Notes: generated by a model not told the origin, from the letters alone. Shown: positions 26,906 through 36,616, counted from the first letter of the stretch. The stretch is DNA of 53,890 nucleotides from Lachnospiraceae bacterium (GCA_017525525.1 JAFXSQ010000022.1:1-53890); one strand, 5' to 3'. Numbers and translations: made by a program.

Positions 26906-28513
26906 ATGACTAAGTACATTTTCGTAACCGGAGGAGTTGTATCCGGACTGGGAAAGGGAATAACGGCGGCTTCGCTCGGAAGACTGCTCAAGGCCAGAGG
27001 CTTGAAGGTGGCAGCGCAGAAGCTCGATCCTTACATTAATGTGGATCCGGGTACCATGAGCCCCTACCAGCACGGTGAGGTGTACGTGACCGAGGATGGC
27101 GCGGAGACCGATCTTGACCTGGGGCATTATGAGCGTTTTATAGATGAGGATTTGAATAAATATTCCAATCTTACCTCGGGTAAGGTGTACTGGAATGTGT
27201 TGAATAAAGAGAGAAGAGGCGAGTATCTCGGTTCGACGGTTCAGGTGATACCGCATATTACAAATGAGATAAAGGATTTTGTCTACAGAGTCGGAAATGA
27301 GACAGATGCTGATATAGTTATCACGGAGATAGGAGGAACCATAGGCGATATCGAGTCCCAGCCCTTCTTGGAGGCTGTAAGACAGATATCTTTAGAGGTT
27401 GGAAGGGAGAACAGCCTCTTTATACATGTAACCTTAGTACCCTATCTCCACGGCTCGGACGAGCACAAGTCAAAGCCGACGCAGCATAGCGTTAAGGAGC
27501 TTCAGGGAATGGGTATAAACCCGAACATCATAGTTCTTAGATGTGACGAACCTCTTGAGGATTCCATTTTCAAGAAGATTTCCATGTTCTGTAATGTAAA
27601 GGAGGACTGCGTCATAGAGAACCGCACGCTTCCGAATCTGTACGAGGCGCCCCTCATGCTTGAGGAGTCCGGCTTCTCGAAGGTGGTGTGCAGAGAGCTT
27701 AAGATAGAGGCTCCGGAGCCGGATCTTACCGAGTGGAAGAACCTTGTGTGCGACATAGCAAGTTGCCGGCACGAGGTGACTATAGGATTAGTTGGGAAAT
27801 ATGTACAGCTTCACGACGCGTATCTTTCAATAGCCGAGGCGCTGAATCATGCGGGTTTTGCGTTAAAGGCGCATGTGAATATCGAATGGATAGATTCGGA
27901 AGAATTAAATAAAGAGAATTGTGAGTTGCGCTTGAAGGGTCTTAGTGGCATAATAGTTCCCGGCGGATTCGGAGACAGAGGAGTGGATGGCATGATCTAC
28001 GCGGCAGAGTACGCAAGGACACACGGCATTCCTTACTTCGGCATCTGTCTAGGAATGCAGATAGCGGTTATAGAATATGCGAGAAATGTTGCGGGCATCG
28101 CGGATGCATGCTCCGGAGAATTCCATGATGCGGGTGAGCATAAGGTAATAGATTTCATGCCCGGCCAGTCTGATGAAGTAGACAAGGGCGGCACCTTAAG
28201 ACTCGGCAGTTATCCCTGTGTAATCAAAGAGGGAACTCTTATGGAGAAGTGCTACGGAGCTAAGGAGATAAAGGAACGTCACAGACACAGATACGAGTTT
28301 AACAACGAGTATCGAGATGCGCTTGTTCAAAATGGGCTAATCATCTCCGGACTTTCACCGGATGAGAGACTTGTGGAGACAGTTGAAGTTTCGGGACATC
28401 CCTTCTATCTCGGCGTTCAGTTCCATCCAGAGTTTAAATCGAGGCCGAACAGACCGCATCCCATATTCAGGAAGTTTACCGCGGCAGCGCTTGAATGCAG
28501 TGAAAAGGAATGA
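26906..28513 (+). CDS. pyrG: CTP synthase
   Basis: A 535-residue enzyme that aminates UTP to CTP with glutamine. The N-terminal synthetase domain starts with [20 protein letters not shown] (P-loop-like) and contains the conserved [15 protein letters not shown]. The C-terminal class I glutaminase has [16 protein letters not shown] with the catalytic Cys, and HPEFKSRP with the His-Glu pair. GGAGG precedes ATG 26906. It starts 32 bases after gltD and is probably in the same operon. Confidence 0.95.
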   Translation: MTKYIFVTGGVVSGLGKGITAASLGRLLKARGLKVAAQKLDPYINVDPGTMSPYQHGEVYVTEDGAETDLDLGHYERFIDEDLNKYSNLTSGKVYWNVLNKERRGEYLGSTVQVIPHITNEIKDFVYRVGNETDADIVITEIGGTIGDIESQPFLEAVRQISLEVGRENSLFIHVTLVPYLHGSDEHKSKPTQHSVKELQGMGINPNIIVLRCDEPLEDSIFKKISMFCNVKEDCVIENRTLPNLYEAPLMLEESGFSKVVCRELKIEAPEPDLTEWKNLVCDIASCRHEVTIGLVGKYVQLHDAYLSIAEALNHAGFALKAHVNIEWIDSEELNKENCELRLKGLSGIIVPGGFGDRGVDGMIYAAEYARTHGIPYFGICLGMQIAVIEYARNVAGIADACSGEFHDAGEHKVIDFMPGQSDEVDKGGTLRLGSYPCVIKEGTLMEKCYGAKEIKERHRHRYEFNNEYRDALVQNGLIISGLSPDERLVETVEVSGHPFYLGVQFHPEFKSRPNRPHPIFRKFTAAALECSEKE

Positions 28514-28537
28514 TCTTAGTACTCGGAGGAACACACA

Positions 28538-29638
28538 ATGGAGGTTTTTAAGAAAAAACTGATCTTAGAGGACGGAAGCGAATATATCGGATACGGCTTC
28601 GGCGCTGAAACCGATGCCGTATGCGAGATAGTTTTCAATACATCAATGGTCGGATACCAGGAGATAGTATCCGATCCTTCATACACATATCAGGCAGTTG
28701 TGATGTCCTATCCCCTTATCGGTAACTACGGTATCACGGATGAGGATTTCGAGAGCAGGAGTGTTGCGATTGGAGGGCTTATCGTGCGCGATTTGAACGA
28801 TGATCCCTCTAATTTCAGGTTTACGAGAACCTTAAATGAACTCCTGACCGACTACGGCGTGCCGGGTGTGTACGGGATAGATACAAGAAAGCTTGTGAGA
28901 AGCATAAGGGATATAGGTTCAAGAAGAGTACTGATTACCGGCGAGGACACAAGCGTCGAAGAAGGCTTGAAGATAATAGCCGATACCCCCATAAAGCATG
29001 ATGCGGTATCACAGGTAAGCTCAAAAAAGAAATGGTACGCCCGCACCGCAAACCACCGTTTCAATGTGGTTGCGATAGATTGCGGCATGAAGACGAACAT
29101 AGTCAGGATGCTCAATAAGCACGGCTGCAATGTAACGGTTGTGCCTTATGATACGAGCTGCGAGGACATACTTGCCATGAAGCCCGACGGAGTATTTATC
29201 TCCAACGGTCCGGGCGATCCCGAGGATGTTCCCTGCGTGATTGAAGCCCTGAAGGGGTTGAGAGGAAAGCTGCCGTTGTTCGGAATCTGTCTCGGACATC
29301 AGCTTATAGCTCTTGCCTGCGGCGCCAAGACCTACAAGCTTAAGTTCGGACACAGAGGCGGAAATCATCCGGTAAAGGATGTGAGAACCGGCAAGATAGA
29401 GATTACCAGCCAAAACCACAGCTATGCGGTAGACGATAAGTCGGTTGAGGGCACGGGACTCAAGGTATCGCACATCAATCTGCTTGACGACACGGTAGAG
29501 GGACTTTATTCCGACGAGGAGCTCATATTCTCGGTGCAGTACCATCCGGAGAGCGCTCCCGGTCCGCAGGACAGTGAATACTTATTCGATACATTTACAG
29601 GCAACATGATTAAAGCAGCTGCAGGGAAAGTGAGGTGA
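28538..29638 (+). CDS. carA: carbamoyl-phosphate synthase small subunit
   Basis: A 366-residue glutaminase subunit that supplies ammonia to CarB for carbamoyl phosphate, the precursor of pyrimidines and arginine. The N-terminal CPSase domain has LEDGSEYIGYGFGAE and FNTSMVGYQEIVSDPSY. The class I amidotransferase domain carries GICLGHQLIALACG with the nucleophilic Cys and QYHPESAPGP with the catalytic His-Glu. It starts 24 bases after pyrG and ends six bases before carB. Confidence 0.95.
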   Translation: MEVFKKKLILEDGSEYIGYGFGAETDAVCEIVFNTSMVGYQEIVSDPSYTYQAVVMSYPLIGNYGITDEDFESRSVAIGGLIVRDLNDDPSNFRFTRTLNELLTDYGVPGVYGIDTRKLVRSIRDIGSRRVLITGEDTSVEEGLKIIADTPIKHDAVSQVSSKKKWYARTANHRFNVVAIDCGMKTNIVRMLNKHGCNVTVVPYDTSCEDILAMKPDGVFISNGPGDPEDVPCVIEALKGLRGKLPLFGICLGHQLIALACGAKTYKLKFGHRGGNHPVKDVRTGKIEITSQNHSYAVDDKSVEGTGLKVSHINLLDDTVEGLYSDEELIFSVQYHPESAPGPQDSEYLFDTFTGNMIKAAAGKVR

Positions 29639-29644
29639 GTCCGG

Positions 29645-32600
29645 ATGCCGAAGAGAACTGACTTAAAGAAGATACTGGTTATAGGCTCGGGCCCCATCGT
29701 TATAGGCCAGGCCGCAGAGTTTGACTACGCGGGAACACAGGCTTGCCTTGCCTTGAAGGAGGAGGGCTACGAGGTGCTCCTCGCCAACTCCAACCCGGCG
29801 ACGATCATGACCGACAACTCCATAGCCGACAAGGTCTACATGGAGCCCCTTACATTAAAATATCTTGCAAGGATAATCAGATACGAGAGACCGGATGCGA
29901 TAGTTCCGGGAATAGGCGGACAGACGGGCCTCAACCTGGCCATGCAGCTCTATGATAAAGGAGTGCTTGCGGAGTGCGAGACCGAGCTTCTCGGAACGGA
30001 CGCTGAGAGTATAAGGGCTGCCGAGGACAGAGAGGGCTTCAAGGAGCTCTGCGAAAGCATAGGCGAGCCGGTGGTTCCCTCGGAGATAACATACTCCGTT
30101 GAGGAGGGACTTACGGCAGCAGAAAAGATTGGCTATCCGGTCATCCTTCGCCCTGCTTACACCTTGGGCGGTACCGGCGGCGGCTTTGCTTACAACGAGG
30201 AAGAGATGCGCGACATGATGAAGAACGCCCTCTCCCTTTCGCCGGTTCATCAGGTACTGGTAGAGAAGAGTATAAAGGGATATAAGGAGATAGAGTACGA
30301 GGTAATCCGTGACGCCAACGATACGGCTATCGCGGTCTGCAACATGGAGAACCTTGATCCGGTCGGCATACACACCGGCGACTCGATAGTCGTTGCGCCG
30401 AGCCAGACGCTTACCAACAGGGAGTACCACATGTTGAGAGACAGTGCTTTGAGGATAATCAGGGCGCTTAAGGTAAAGGGTGGCTGCAACGTGCAGTTTG
30501 CGCTCGACCCCGAGTCATTCTCCTACTATGTGATAGAGGTTAACCCCAGAGTTTCAAGGTCTTCGGCCCTTGCTTCAAAGGCAACAGGCTACCCCATCGC
30601 AAGGGTATCCGCGAAGATCGCTGTAGGCATGAACTTAGACGAGATTATGCTTGCAAATACTCCGGCCTGCTTCGAACCCTCGCTCGACTATGTGGTTACG
30701 AAGATGCCGAGATTCCCCTTCGACAAGTTCACCCTCGCTTCCAACACACTTTCAACACAGATGAAGGCCACAGGTGAGGTTATGAGCGTCGGAAGGACAT
30801 TTGAGGAAAGCTTGCTTAAGGCAATCAGTTCACTAGAGGACGGAAAAAACCATATCCACCTTGAAAAGTTCGATGTGAAAAGCTTATCGGACAAGCCCGA
30901 GCCCGAGTGCAGGCAGGAGGCAATTGATAAGCTGCTCAAATATATCGAGGAAGGAACGGACGACAGGATCTACGCAATCTCTCAGCTTATGTGGCTCGGC
31001 GTGGATCACCAGACTATCTGCGACAGAACAAAGATAGATATGTTCTTCCTCGACAAGATAAAGAAGATAGTTGATTTCGAGAGAGTAATAGAGGAGAAGA
31101 AGGGTGCCAAGCTTGATAAAGAAACCCTTTACGAGGCAAAGCGCATGGGCTTCTCCGATTCCTACATAGCCGAGCTGCTTGAAAGGGATGAGGAGGAGAT
31201 AAGGCTTCTTCGCGCCGAGTACGGTATCCGTCCGGTATTCAAGATGATTGACACCTGCGCGAGCGAATTTGAGAGCTACGTTCCTTACTTCTATTCAACC
31301 TATGAGGATGAAAACGAGTCCATAGTATCGGACAAGAAGAAGATCATAGTCTTAGGCTCCGGCCCGATAAGGATAGGCCAGGGTGTTGAGTTCGATTATT
31401 CGACCGTACACGCGGTTAGGACCATAAGAGAGAGCGGATATGAGGCGATAGTCATAAACAACAACCCTGAGACCGTTTCCACTGATTACACGACGGCAGA
31501 TAAGCTCTACTTCGAGCCGCTTACGGTCGAGAGGATCATGGACATAATCGATTACGAGAAGCCTGAAGGAGTGATAGTTACACTCGGAGGCCAGACTGCG
31601 GTCAACCTTGCCGAGCCCCTTGCAAAGCGAGGCGTGAAGATAGTCGGAACCGGTGTCGAGGCTATAGACAAGGCTGAGGACAGAGACCTCTTCGAGGGTG
31701 TGATAAGAGAACTCGGCGTTCCGCACCCGGCAGGCGAGGCCGTGACCGATATAGAGAGCGGTGTCCGCGTTGCAGAAAAGATTGGCTATCCCGTACTGGT
31801 TCGCCCGAGCTTCGTCTTAGGCGGAAGGGCCATGGAGATAGTCGCAAATGAGACGATGCTCAGGCATTACCTTAAGACCGCCGTTGAGGTGGATACGGAC
31901 AAGCCTGTTTTGGTAGATAAATACGTAGTCGGAAAAGAGGTCGAGGTCGATGCGGTGTGTGACGGTGAGGAGGTCTTCCTTCCGGGCATAATGGAGCTTG
32001 TGGAGAGGACGGGAGTTCACTCAGGAGACAGCACCAGCGTGTATCCGCCGTTTTCCATTTCCGATAAGGTAAGACAGACTATCGTGGAATACACGAGAAA
32101 GATTGGTTTAGGGATCGGTATCCTCGGGCTTTACAACATACAGTACATAGTCGACAAGGATGACAGCGTGTACATAATCGAGGTCAATCCGAGAGCTTCA
32201 AGAAGCGTGCCGTTCTTATCGAAGTCTACAGGCTTCTCGCTTGTCGACATAGCGGTTAAGGCAATGCTCGGCATAAGCTTGAAGGAGCAGGGCATAACCG
32301 ACCTGATTCCGCCGGACAAGAACTTCTGGTATGTAAAGGCACCGGCCTTCTCGTTTGCAAAGCTTAACGGAATGGATGCTTACCTTTCACCGGAGATGAA
32401 GTCTACGGGAGAGGCAATAGGCTATGACAGGAAGCTCAAGCGCGCGTTCTACAAGGCACTTGAGGCATCGGGCATAAAGATGAAGGGTTACGGAACGGTT
32501 ATGGTAACCCTGGCCGACGAGGATAAGGAGGAGGCGTTGCCTTTGGTAAGACGCTTCTACGAGCTCGGCTTCAACATAGAGGCGACGATCGGTACGGCAG

Positions 32601-32866
32601 AGTTCTTAAAGGAGCGCGGCATAAGGACGAGAGTCCGCGGCAATGCTCAGGACAGAAGCACCGAGGTTCTAAAGTCTATCAAGGCGGGTTACGTGAGCTA
32701 CATAATCAACACAAGAGCCATACTCTCGGGTATACATTACGAGGATGGAGTGGCCATTCGTCAGTGCGCCGTGGCCAACGGAGTAACGATGTTTACCTCA
32801 TTAGACACAGTGAGGATTCTACTGGATGTGCTCGAGGAGATAACGCCCGAGATTTCACCAATATAG
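29645..32866 (+). CDS. carB: carbamoyl-phosphate synthase large subunit
   Basis: A 1,073-residue protein, full length, with two homologous ATP-grasp halves. The first has [20 protein letters not shown] and the second [20 protein letters not shown], one for bicarbonate and one for carbamate phosphorylation. The oligomerisation region lies between. A C-terminal MGS-like allosteric domain follows (about residues 930-1070: [37 protein letters not shown]). ATG 29645 follows closely after carA, with a GTGAGGTGAG ribosome-binding site that overlaps the carA stop. Confidence 0.95.
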   Translation: MPKRTDLKKILVIGSGPIVIGQAAEFDYAGTQACLALKEEGYEVLLANSNPATIMTDNSIADKVYMEPLTLKYLARIIRYERPDAIVPGIGGQTGLNLAMQLYDKGVLAECETELLGTDAESIRAAEDREGFKELCESIGEPVVPSEITYSVEEGLTAAEKIGYPVILRPAYTLGGTGGGFAYNEEEMRDMMKNALSLSPVHQVLVEKSIKGYKEIEYEVIRDANDTAIAVCNMENLDPVGIHTGDSIVVAPSQTLTNREYHMLRDSALRIIRALKVKGGCNVQFALDPESFSYYVIEVNPRVSRSSALASKATGYPIARVSAKIAVGMNLDEIMLANTPACFEPSLDYVVTKMPRFPFDKFTLASNTLSTQMKATGEVMSVGRTFEESLLKAISSLEDGKNHIHLEKFDVKSLSDKPEPECRQEAIDKLLKYIEEGTDDRIYAISQLMWLGVDHQTICDRTKIDMFFLDKIKKIVDFERVIEEKKGAKLDKETLYEAKRMGFSDSYIAELLERDEEEIRLLRAEYGIRPVFKMIDTCASEFESYVPYFYSTYEDENESIVSDKKKIIVLGSGPIRIGQGVEFDYSTVHAVRTIRESGYEAIVINNNPETVSTDYTTADKLYFEPLTVERIMDIIDYEKPEGVIVTLGGQTAVNLAEPLAKRGVKIVGTGVEAIDKAEDRDLFEGVIRELGVPHPAGEAVTDIESGVRVAEKIGYPVLVRPSFVLGGRAMEIVANETMLRHYLKTAVEVDTDKPVLVDKYVVGKEVEVDAVCDGEEVFLPGIMELVERTGVHSGDSTSVYPPFSISDKVRQTIVEYTRKIGLGIGILGLYNIQYIVDKDDSVYIIEVNPRASRSVPFLSKSTGFSLVDIAVKAMLGISLKEQGITDLIPPDKNFWYVKAPAFSFAKLNGMDAYLSPEMKSTGEAIGYDRKLKRAFYKALEASGIKMKGYGTVMVTLADEDKEEALPLVRRFYELGFNIEATIGTAEFLKERGIRTRVRGNAQDRSTEVLKSIKAGYVSYIINTRAILSGIHYEDGVAIRQCAVANGVTMFTSLDTVRILLDVLEEITPEISPI

Positions 32867-32877
32867 CAGTAAATTAC

Positions 32878-33006
32878 GAATTCAGCGCATGAAAAAACAA
32901 AAGTTTATTCGAGGCGCGACGGGAAAGTATTTCAGGTGGCATTTCAAAGCCGCCTGAAATACTTATCCCAGGCAGCCGAGCCGTATACTTCATAGGCGCT
33001 GAATTC
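32878..33006. mobile_element. MITE-like palindromic element in front of glnA
   Basis: The outer arms GAATTCAGCGC-ATGAA and TTCAT-AGGCGCTGAATTC pair with a two-base bulge. Inside, AAGTATTTCAGGTGGC pairs with GCCGCCTGAAATACTT (one G-T), extended by GGGA/TCCC. The pentamer ATTAC stands directly outside both ends (32873-32877 and 33007-33011), as a target-site duplication would. A TATACT at 32984-32989 inside the right arm could serve as a -10 box for the gene downstream. A structured leader RNA is the alternative reading. Confidence 0.65.
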
Positions 33007-33026
33007 ATTACTATAAAGGAGTTAAC

Positions 33027-34202
33027 ATGGAATATACATTAAAGGAAGTCCTCGAGTACATCGAGGAGGAGGATGCTAAGTTCATAAGGCTGGCCTTCAG
33101 GGATGCGTACGGCGTTCAGAAGAACATATCCGTTATGCCCGGCGAGATTGCGAAGGCATTTGAGGACGGTATCCCGATAAATGCAAGCGAGATAGCGGGT
33201 TTCGAGGGAAGCACGCTTTCCAAGCTCTTCTTAAAGCCGGATCCCTCTACTATGGCTGTGCTGCCGTGGAGACCGGACAGCGGAAGAGTTGTTAGGATGT
33301 TCTGCGACGTCTATACCTACGACGGCGTGCAGTTTGCCTGCGATACAAGAGGCATCCTCAAGGCTGCGGAGAAGAAGGCAAAGGATGCAGGCATCAATTT
33401 CAAGTTCGGTTCTGAGTCCGAGTTTTATCTCTTCAACAAGGATGACTACGGCAACCCGACGGACATCCCTTACGACAATGCGGGCTACATGGACATTGCG
33501 CCCTTGGACAGAGGCGAGAACATAAGAAGAGAGATTTGCCTTACCATAGAGAAGATGGGGCTCATACCCGAAAGGTCGCACCACGAGAGAGGTCCCGGAC
33601 AGAATGAGGTGGACTTCCACTACGGCAAGCCTCTTAAGGCAGCAGACCAGATGACAACCTTTAAGATGGTTGTGTCTACCGTGGCAGACAGGAACGGACT
33701 TTACGCCGATTTTTCGCCCATGCCCCTTCCGGGCAAACCGGGCAACGGCTATCACATCAACATTTATACAGAGGACAGTGAGGGCAACGACTTAGGCGAG
33801 TATGTGGCAGCGGGTATTTTAGACAAGATTAGGGAGATGACAATCTTCTTAAATCCTATGGATTCGTCCTATGCGCGCTTTGGCAACGGCAATGCCCCCG
33901 ACAGGATCAACTGGTCCTCGGGGAATTCCAGTACACTGATGCACATTGATAGTCTGTACGGAAAAAGAAGGGTTGACCTTCGCTCTCCGGACGCACTTTC
34001 AAATCCGTATCTCGTGTACGCGCTTTTGATAAATGCCGGACTGTATGGTATAGAGAACAAGCTCTCGCTTCCGCCCGAGCTTGAGGATGAGGGAGCTTAT
34101 CTCCCGCAGTCAAAGAAGGAGGCTGGCAGCATAGCCCTTACCAGTGATTTTATAAAAGGCATAATCCCTGCAGATATCATAAACAGGTATGTGAAGCAGT
34201 AA
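33027..34202 (+). CDS. short, divergent GlnA-type glutamine synthetase-like protein
   Basis: A 391-residue member of the type I glutamine synthetase fold, about 50 residues shorter than usual. Kept motifs include SESEFYLF (131-136), SHHERGPGQNEVDF (184-197) and GNGYHINIY (239-247). The stretch that normally reads RNRSALIR is GNSSTLMH (299-306), losing two nucleotide-binding arginines, and the metal-ligand Glu of IEVR is Asp (VDLR, 316-319). It may have low activity, another substrate or a sensing role; a canonical GlnN is encoded nearby. It lies one base ahead of the ANTAR gene, the same order as glnA-nitR in clostridia. AAGGAG precedes ATG 33027. Confidence 0.8.
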   Translation: MEYTLKEVLEYIEEEDAKFIRLAFRDAYGVQKNISVMPGEIAKAFEDGIPINASEIAGFEGSTLSKLFLKPDPSTMAVLPWRPDSGRVVRMFCDVYTYDGVQFACDTRGILKAAEKKAKDAGINFKFGSESEFYLFNKDDYGNPTDIPYDNAGYMDIAPLDRGENIRREICLTIEKMGLIPERSHHERGPGQNEVDFHYGKPLKAADQMTTFKMVVSTVADRNGLYADFSPMPLPGKPGNGYHINIYTEDSEGNDLGEYVAAGILDKIREMTIFLNPMDSSYARFGNGNAPDRINWSSGNSSTLMHIDSLYGKRRVDLRSPDALSNPYLVYALLINAGLYGIENKLSLPPELEDEGAYLPQSKKEAGSIALTSDFIKGIIPADIINRYVKQ

Positions 34203-34203
34203 G

Positions 34204-34791
34204 ATGGCAAAGAGCGATTTAAGACAGTATTCTGTGCTTATAGTCTCGGGCACGGAACAATTTAATATGATCGCCTCGGGGGCTTTGCCGGGGAATCGCT
34301 TTTCGGTAAAGGAGATAAGGAAGAGCGCTTCCATGGCAAGAAGAGAACTGCTTGACCGTGATTACGACATCGTGATCATACAGACGCCGTTGCCTGATGA
34401 GCTGGGTATAGAACTGGCTATAGATGCTGCGGTAAAGCATTCAGCGCTTTGCCTGCTCGTAACACCTGCGGAGATATTTGATGAAGCCGTGGACAACCTG
34501 GTTGACTACGGTGTATTTGTGATGTCTAAGCCCGTAGACAAAATGAGACTTGGCCGGGGCATAAAGCATCTTTTGGCCGTGCGTGACAAGATAGAAGAGG
34601 AGAGGCGAAAGAGCCGCAAGCTGGAGGAAAAGCTGGCGGAGGAAAAGCTGGTCTCAAGGGCCAAGTGCCTTCTTATAGAGAAAAAGCACATGACCGAGGA
34701 GGAAGCCCACAGGTTCATAGTTAAGCAGGCCATGGATCTTTCACTTTCCAAGAAAAGAGTTGCGGAGAATGCAATCGACGACTTGGATTAA
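34204..34791 (+). CDS. ANTAR-domain RNA-binding antiterminator (NitR-like)
   Basis: A 195-residue protein. Residues 1-125 have a receiver-like fold, but the strand that should end in the phosphorylated Asp reads YDIVIIQTPL, with Gln in its place, so it is a pseudo-receiver. A charged coiled coil (about 128-150) leads into an ANTAR domain (about 148-193: RAKCLLIEKKHMTEEEAHRF, then MDLSLSKKRVAENAI). ANTAR dimers bind pairs of small AxxGxx-hexaloop hairpins and stop terminators forming. Such hairpins lie ahead of glnN, amt and gltB. One base separates it from the GlnA-like gene, which suggests the two proteins act together. Confidence 0.9.
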   Translation: MAKSDLRQYSVLIVSGTEQFNMIASGALPGNRFSVKEIRKSASMARRELLDRDYDIVIIQTPLPDELGIELAIDAAVKHSALCLLVTPAEIFDEAVDNLVDYGVFVMSKPVDKMRLGRGIKHLLAVRDKIEEERRKSRKLEEKLAEEKLVSRAKCLLIEKKHMTEEEAHRFIVKQAMDLSLSKKRVAENAIDDLD

Positions 34792-34822
34792 GAAAAATGA
34801 TAAAGTACGTGTCATGACTTAC

Positions 34823-34948
34823 GCGAAGCGACGCTGACCGTAATGCGTAGCGTTACGGTGCCGGCCTTCGATGTCATAAGGAATCCACCGCAAACGGTAC
34901 CCCTTATGACGAAATGCGAGGGCTTGCGAAGCAACAGGAAGAATCTTA
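34823..34948. repeat. 126-bp dispersed palindromic repeat, copy A
   Basis: Matches 40038-40163 along its full 126 bases with only a handful of differences. It contains the stems CCGTAATGC/GCGTTACGG and GTCATAAGG/CCTTATGAC. It fills the gap between the ANTAR gene and dapL and ends 24 bases before the dapL start, inside its leader. Confidence 0.9.
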
Positions 34949-34972
34949 CATAAATATAAGGAGAGAACAATT

Positions 34973-36187
34973 ATGGCTAAGATTAACAACAATTATTTAA
35001 AGCTGCCGGGAAGCTACCTCTTCTCGACGATAGCAAAAAAGGTTAAGACATACGGCGAGGCCAATCCCGATAAGGAGATAATAAGGCTTGGCATAGGAGA
35101 TGTGACACAGCCTATAGCCCCGGACATCATCAAGGCGCTTCACGCGGCCGTCGACGAGATGGGTAACGCCGATACATTTCGCGGCTATGCGCCCGACCTC
35201 GGCTACGATTTCTTAAGACACGCGATAGCGGAGTTTGATTTTAAGTCCCGCGGTTGCGACATATCCGAGGACGAGATATTCGTCTCCGACGGAGCTAAGT
35301 GCGACTGCGGCAACATCCAGGAGATTTTTTCCACAGACAATGTGATTGCGGTCTGCGACCCGGTCTACCCCGTGTATGTGGATTCAAATGTAATGGCCGG
35401 CAGGACAGGTAAATACGATGACGAGTTAAAGCAGTTCAAAGGCGTAATATACATGCCCTGTACTAAGGAGAACGATTTTGTGCCCGAATTCCCGAGTGAG
35501 GTTCCGGACCTTATCTACCTCTGCTTCCCGAATAACCCCACGGGAACCGTGATCAAGAAGAATCAGCTTCAGGCCTGGGTTGACTATGCGTTAAAGAACG
35601 GTTCGGTTATTCTCTACGATGCTGCATACGAGGCGTACATTTCCGAGGAGGATGTACCGCACAGCATCTATGAGTGCGAAGGCGCTTACGACTGCGCGAT
35701 AGAGCTGAGGTCCTTCTCAAAGACCGCCGGCTTTACCGGCTTGAGACTCGGTTACACCGTAATCCCGAAGCGTCTTAAGGTTGACGGCACCGCTTTGTGG
35801 GACCTCTGGGCGAGACGCCACGGAACCAAGTACAACGGCGCTCCGTACATAGTTCAGAGAGCCGGCGAGGCTGTCTACTCTGAGGAAGGAAGAAAGCAGA
35901 TCACTGCTCAGATCGCATACTACATGGAGAACGCAAAGCTTATCCTCAACGGTTTAAAGGATTTAGGCTACGAGGCCTTCGGCGGAGTGAATGCTCCCTA
36001 CATCTGGCTTCACACTCCGGACGGTATGACAAGCTGGGAGTTCTTCGATCATCTTCTTGAAAAGGCAAATGTTGTCGGCACCCCGGGCGTAGGCTTCGGT
36101 CCTCACGGCGAGAATTACTTCAGGCTCACAGCCTTCGGAAGCCGCGAGAATACCATCAAGGCGATGGAAAGATTCAAGGCGCTGTAA
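34973..36187 (+). CDS. dapL: LL-diaminopimelate aminotransferase
   Basis: A 404-residue PLP-dependent aminotransferase of class I/II that converts tetrahydrodipicolinate directly to LL-diaminopimelate for lysine and peptidoglycan. Family signatures include the N-terminal NNNYLKLPGSYLFSTIAKKV, LGIGDVTQPI, CFPNNPTGTV (PLP-binding Asn), and the Schiff-base Lys in SFSKTAGFTGLRLGY. Its length equals known DapL proteins. AAGGAGAG precedes ATG 34973. It uses glutamate as amino donor, which links it to the hub upstream. Confidence 0.92.
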   Translation: MAKINNNYLKLPGSYLFSTIAKKVKTYGEANPDKEIIRLGIGDVTQPIAPDIIKALHAAVDEMGNADTFRGYAPDLGYDFLRHAIAEFDFKSRGCDISEDEIFVSDGAKCDCGNIQEIFSTDNVIAVCDPVYPVYVDSNVMAGRTGKYDDELKQFKGVIYMPCTKENDFVPEFPSEVPDLIYLCFPNNPTGTVIKKNQLQAWVDYALKNGSVILYDAAYEAYISEEDVPHSIYECEGAYDCAIELRSFSKTAGFTGLRLGYTVIPKRLKVDGTALWDLWARRHGTKYNGAPYIVQRAGEAVYSEEGRKQITAQIAYYMENAKLILNGLKDLGYEAFGGVNAPYIWLHTPDGMTSWEFFDHLLEKANVVGTPGVGFGPHGENYFRLTAFGSRENTIKAMERFKAL

Positions 36188-36200
36188 TTATATAGTATGG

Positions 36201-36244
36201 AATCGAGTAGGGTTCGACAGTGGCTTCACCTACTCGATTTTTTT
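36201..36244 (+). terminator. intrinsic terminator of dapL
   Basis: AATCGAGTAGG and CCTACTCGATT form an 11-pair stem with a 17-base loop, ending in a run of T. It lies 13 bases after the dapL stop. Confidence 0.85.
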
Positions 36245-36249
36245 GTATC

Positions 36250-36278
36250 TTGCAATTAGTTTGGGCTTGTGTTATAAT
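36250..36278 (+). promoter_or_regulatory. tRNA-Thr promoter
   Basis: TTGCAA (36250-36255) and TATAAT (36273-36278), spaced 17 bases, lie 37 bases before the tRNA. Confidence 0.75.
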
Positions 36279-36314
36279 TCCAAAACGTGTGAGGCTTTTT
36301 AGGCTTCGCGCAAT

Positions 36315-36387
36315 GCTTCTGTGGCCCAGTTGGTAGGGCAACTGATTCGTAATCAGTAGGTCACGGGTTCGAGTCCCGTCAGGAGCT
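36315..36387 (+). tRNA. tRNA-Thr (anticodon CGT)
   Basis: A 73-base cloverleaf: acceptor GCTTCTG/CAGGAGC, D-stem GCCC/GGGC, anticodon stem ACTGA/TCAGT around loop TTCGTAA, and T-arm ACGGG-TTCGAGT-CCCGT. The discriminator base is T and CCA is not encoded. The anticodon CGT reads ACG threonine codons. Confidence 0.95.
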
Positions 36388-36388
36388 T

Positions 36389-36616
36389 GAGCGATAAGCG
36401 ACGCAAGCGACCGGCTTAGAACAGGCGAGTCGAGCTTGCTCGAAATCGCATGTTATGAGACGGTCATTTGCGTGCAACGGACACCGAGCGCGAAGCGCGA
36501 GGTGGACTTGCGTCGCTTATCAAAAGAGTGTAATGAATCCTGAACAGCCGCGAAGCGGGTGTGAAGTGAGCTCTCGTCGTTTGTATTGTGAGCTGAGCTT
36601 GCGTCGCTTATCGCTC
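36389..36616. mobile_element. inverted-repeat element between tRNA-Thr and the LCP gene
   Basis: Perfect 20-base terminal inverted repeats (36389-36408 and 36597-36616; core GCGATAAGCGACGCAAGC) bound 228 bases. A third, shortened copy of the right end (CTTGCGTCGCTTATC) lies inside near 36508. Short palindromes such as GCGCGAAGCGC fill the middle. No gene is evident. Its left end starts two bases after the tRNA. Confidence 0.6.

Noticed and set aside
32867-33026. ANTAR-type hairpins before the GlnA-like gene
   Set aside because: The best candidate, GGC-AGCCGA-GCC, has C at loop position 4 and only three pairs; the region is better explained by the inverted-repeat element.
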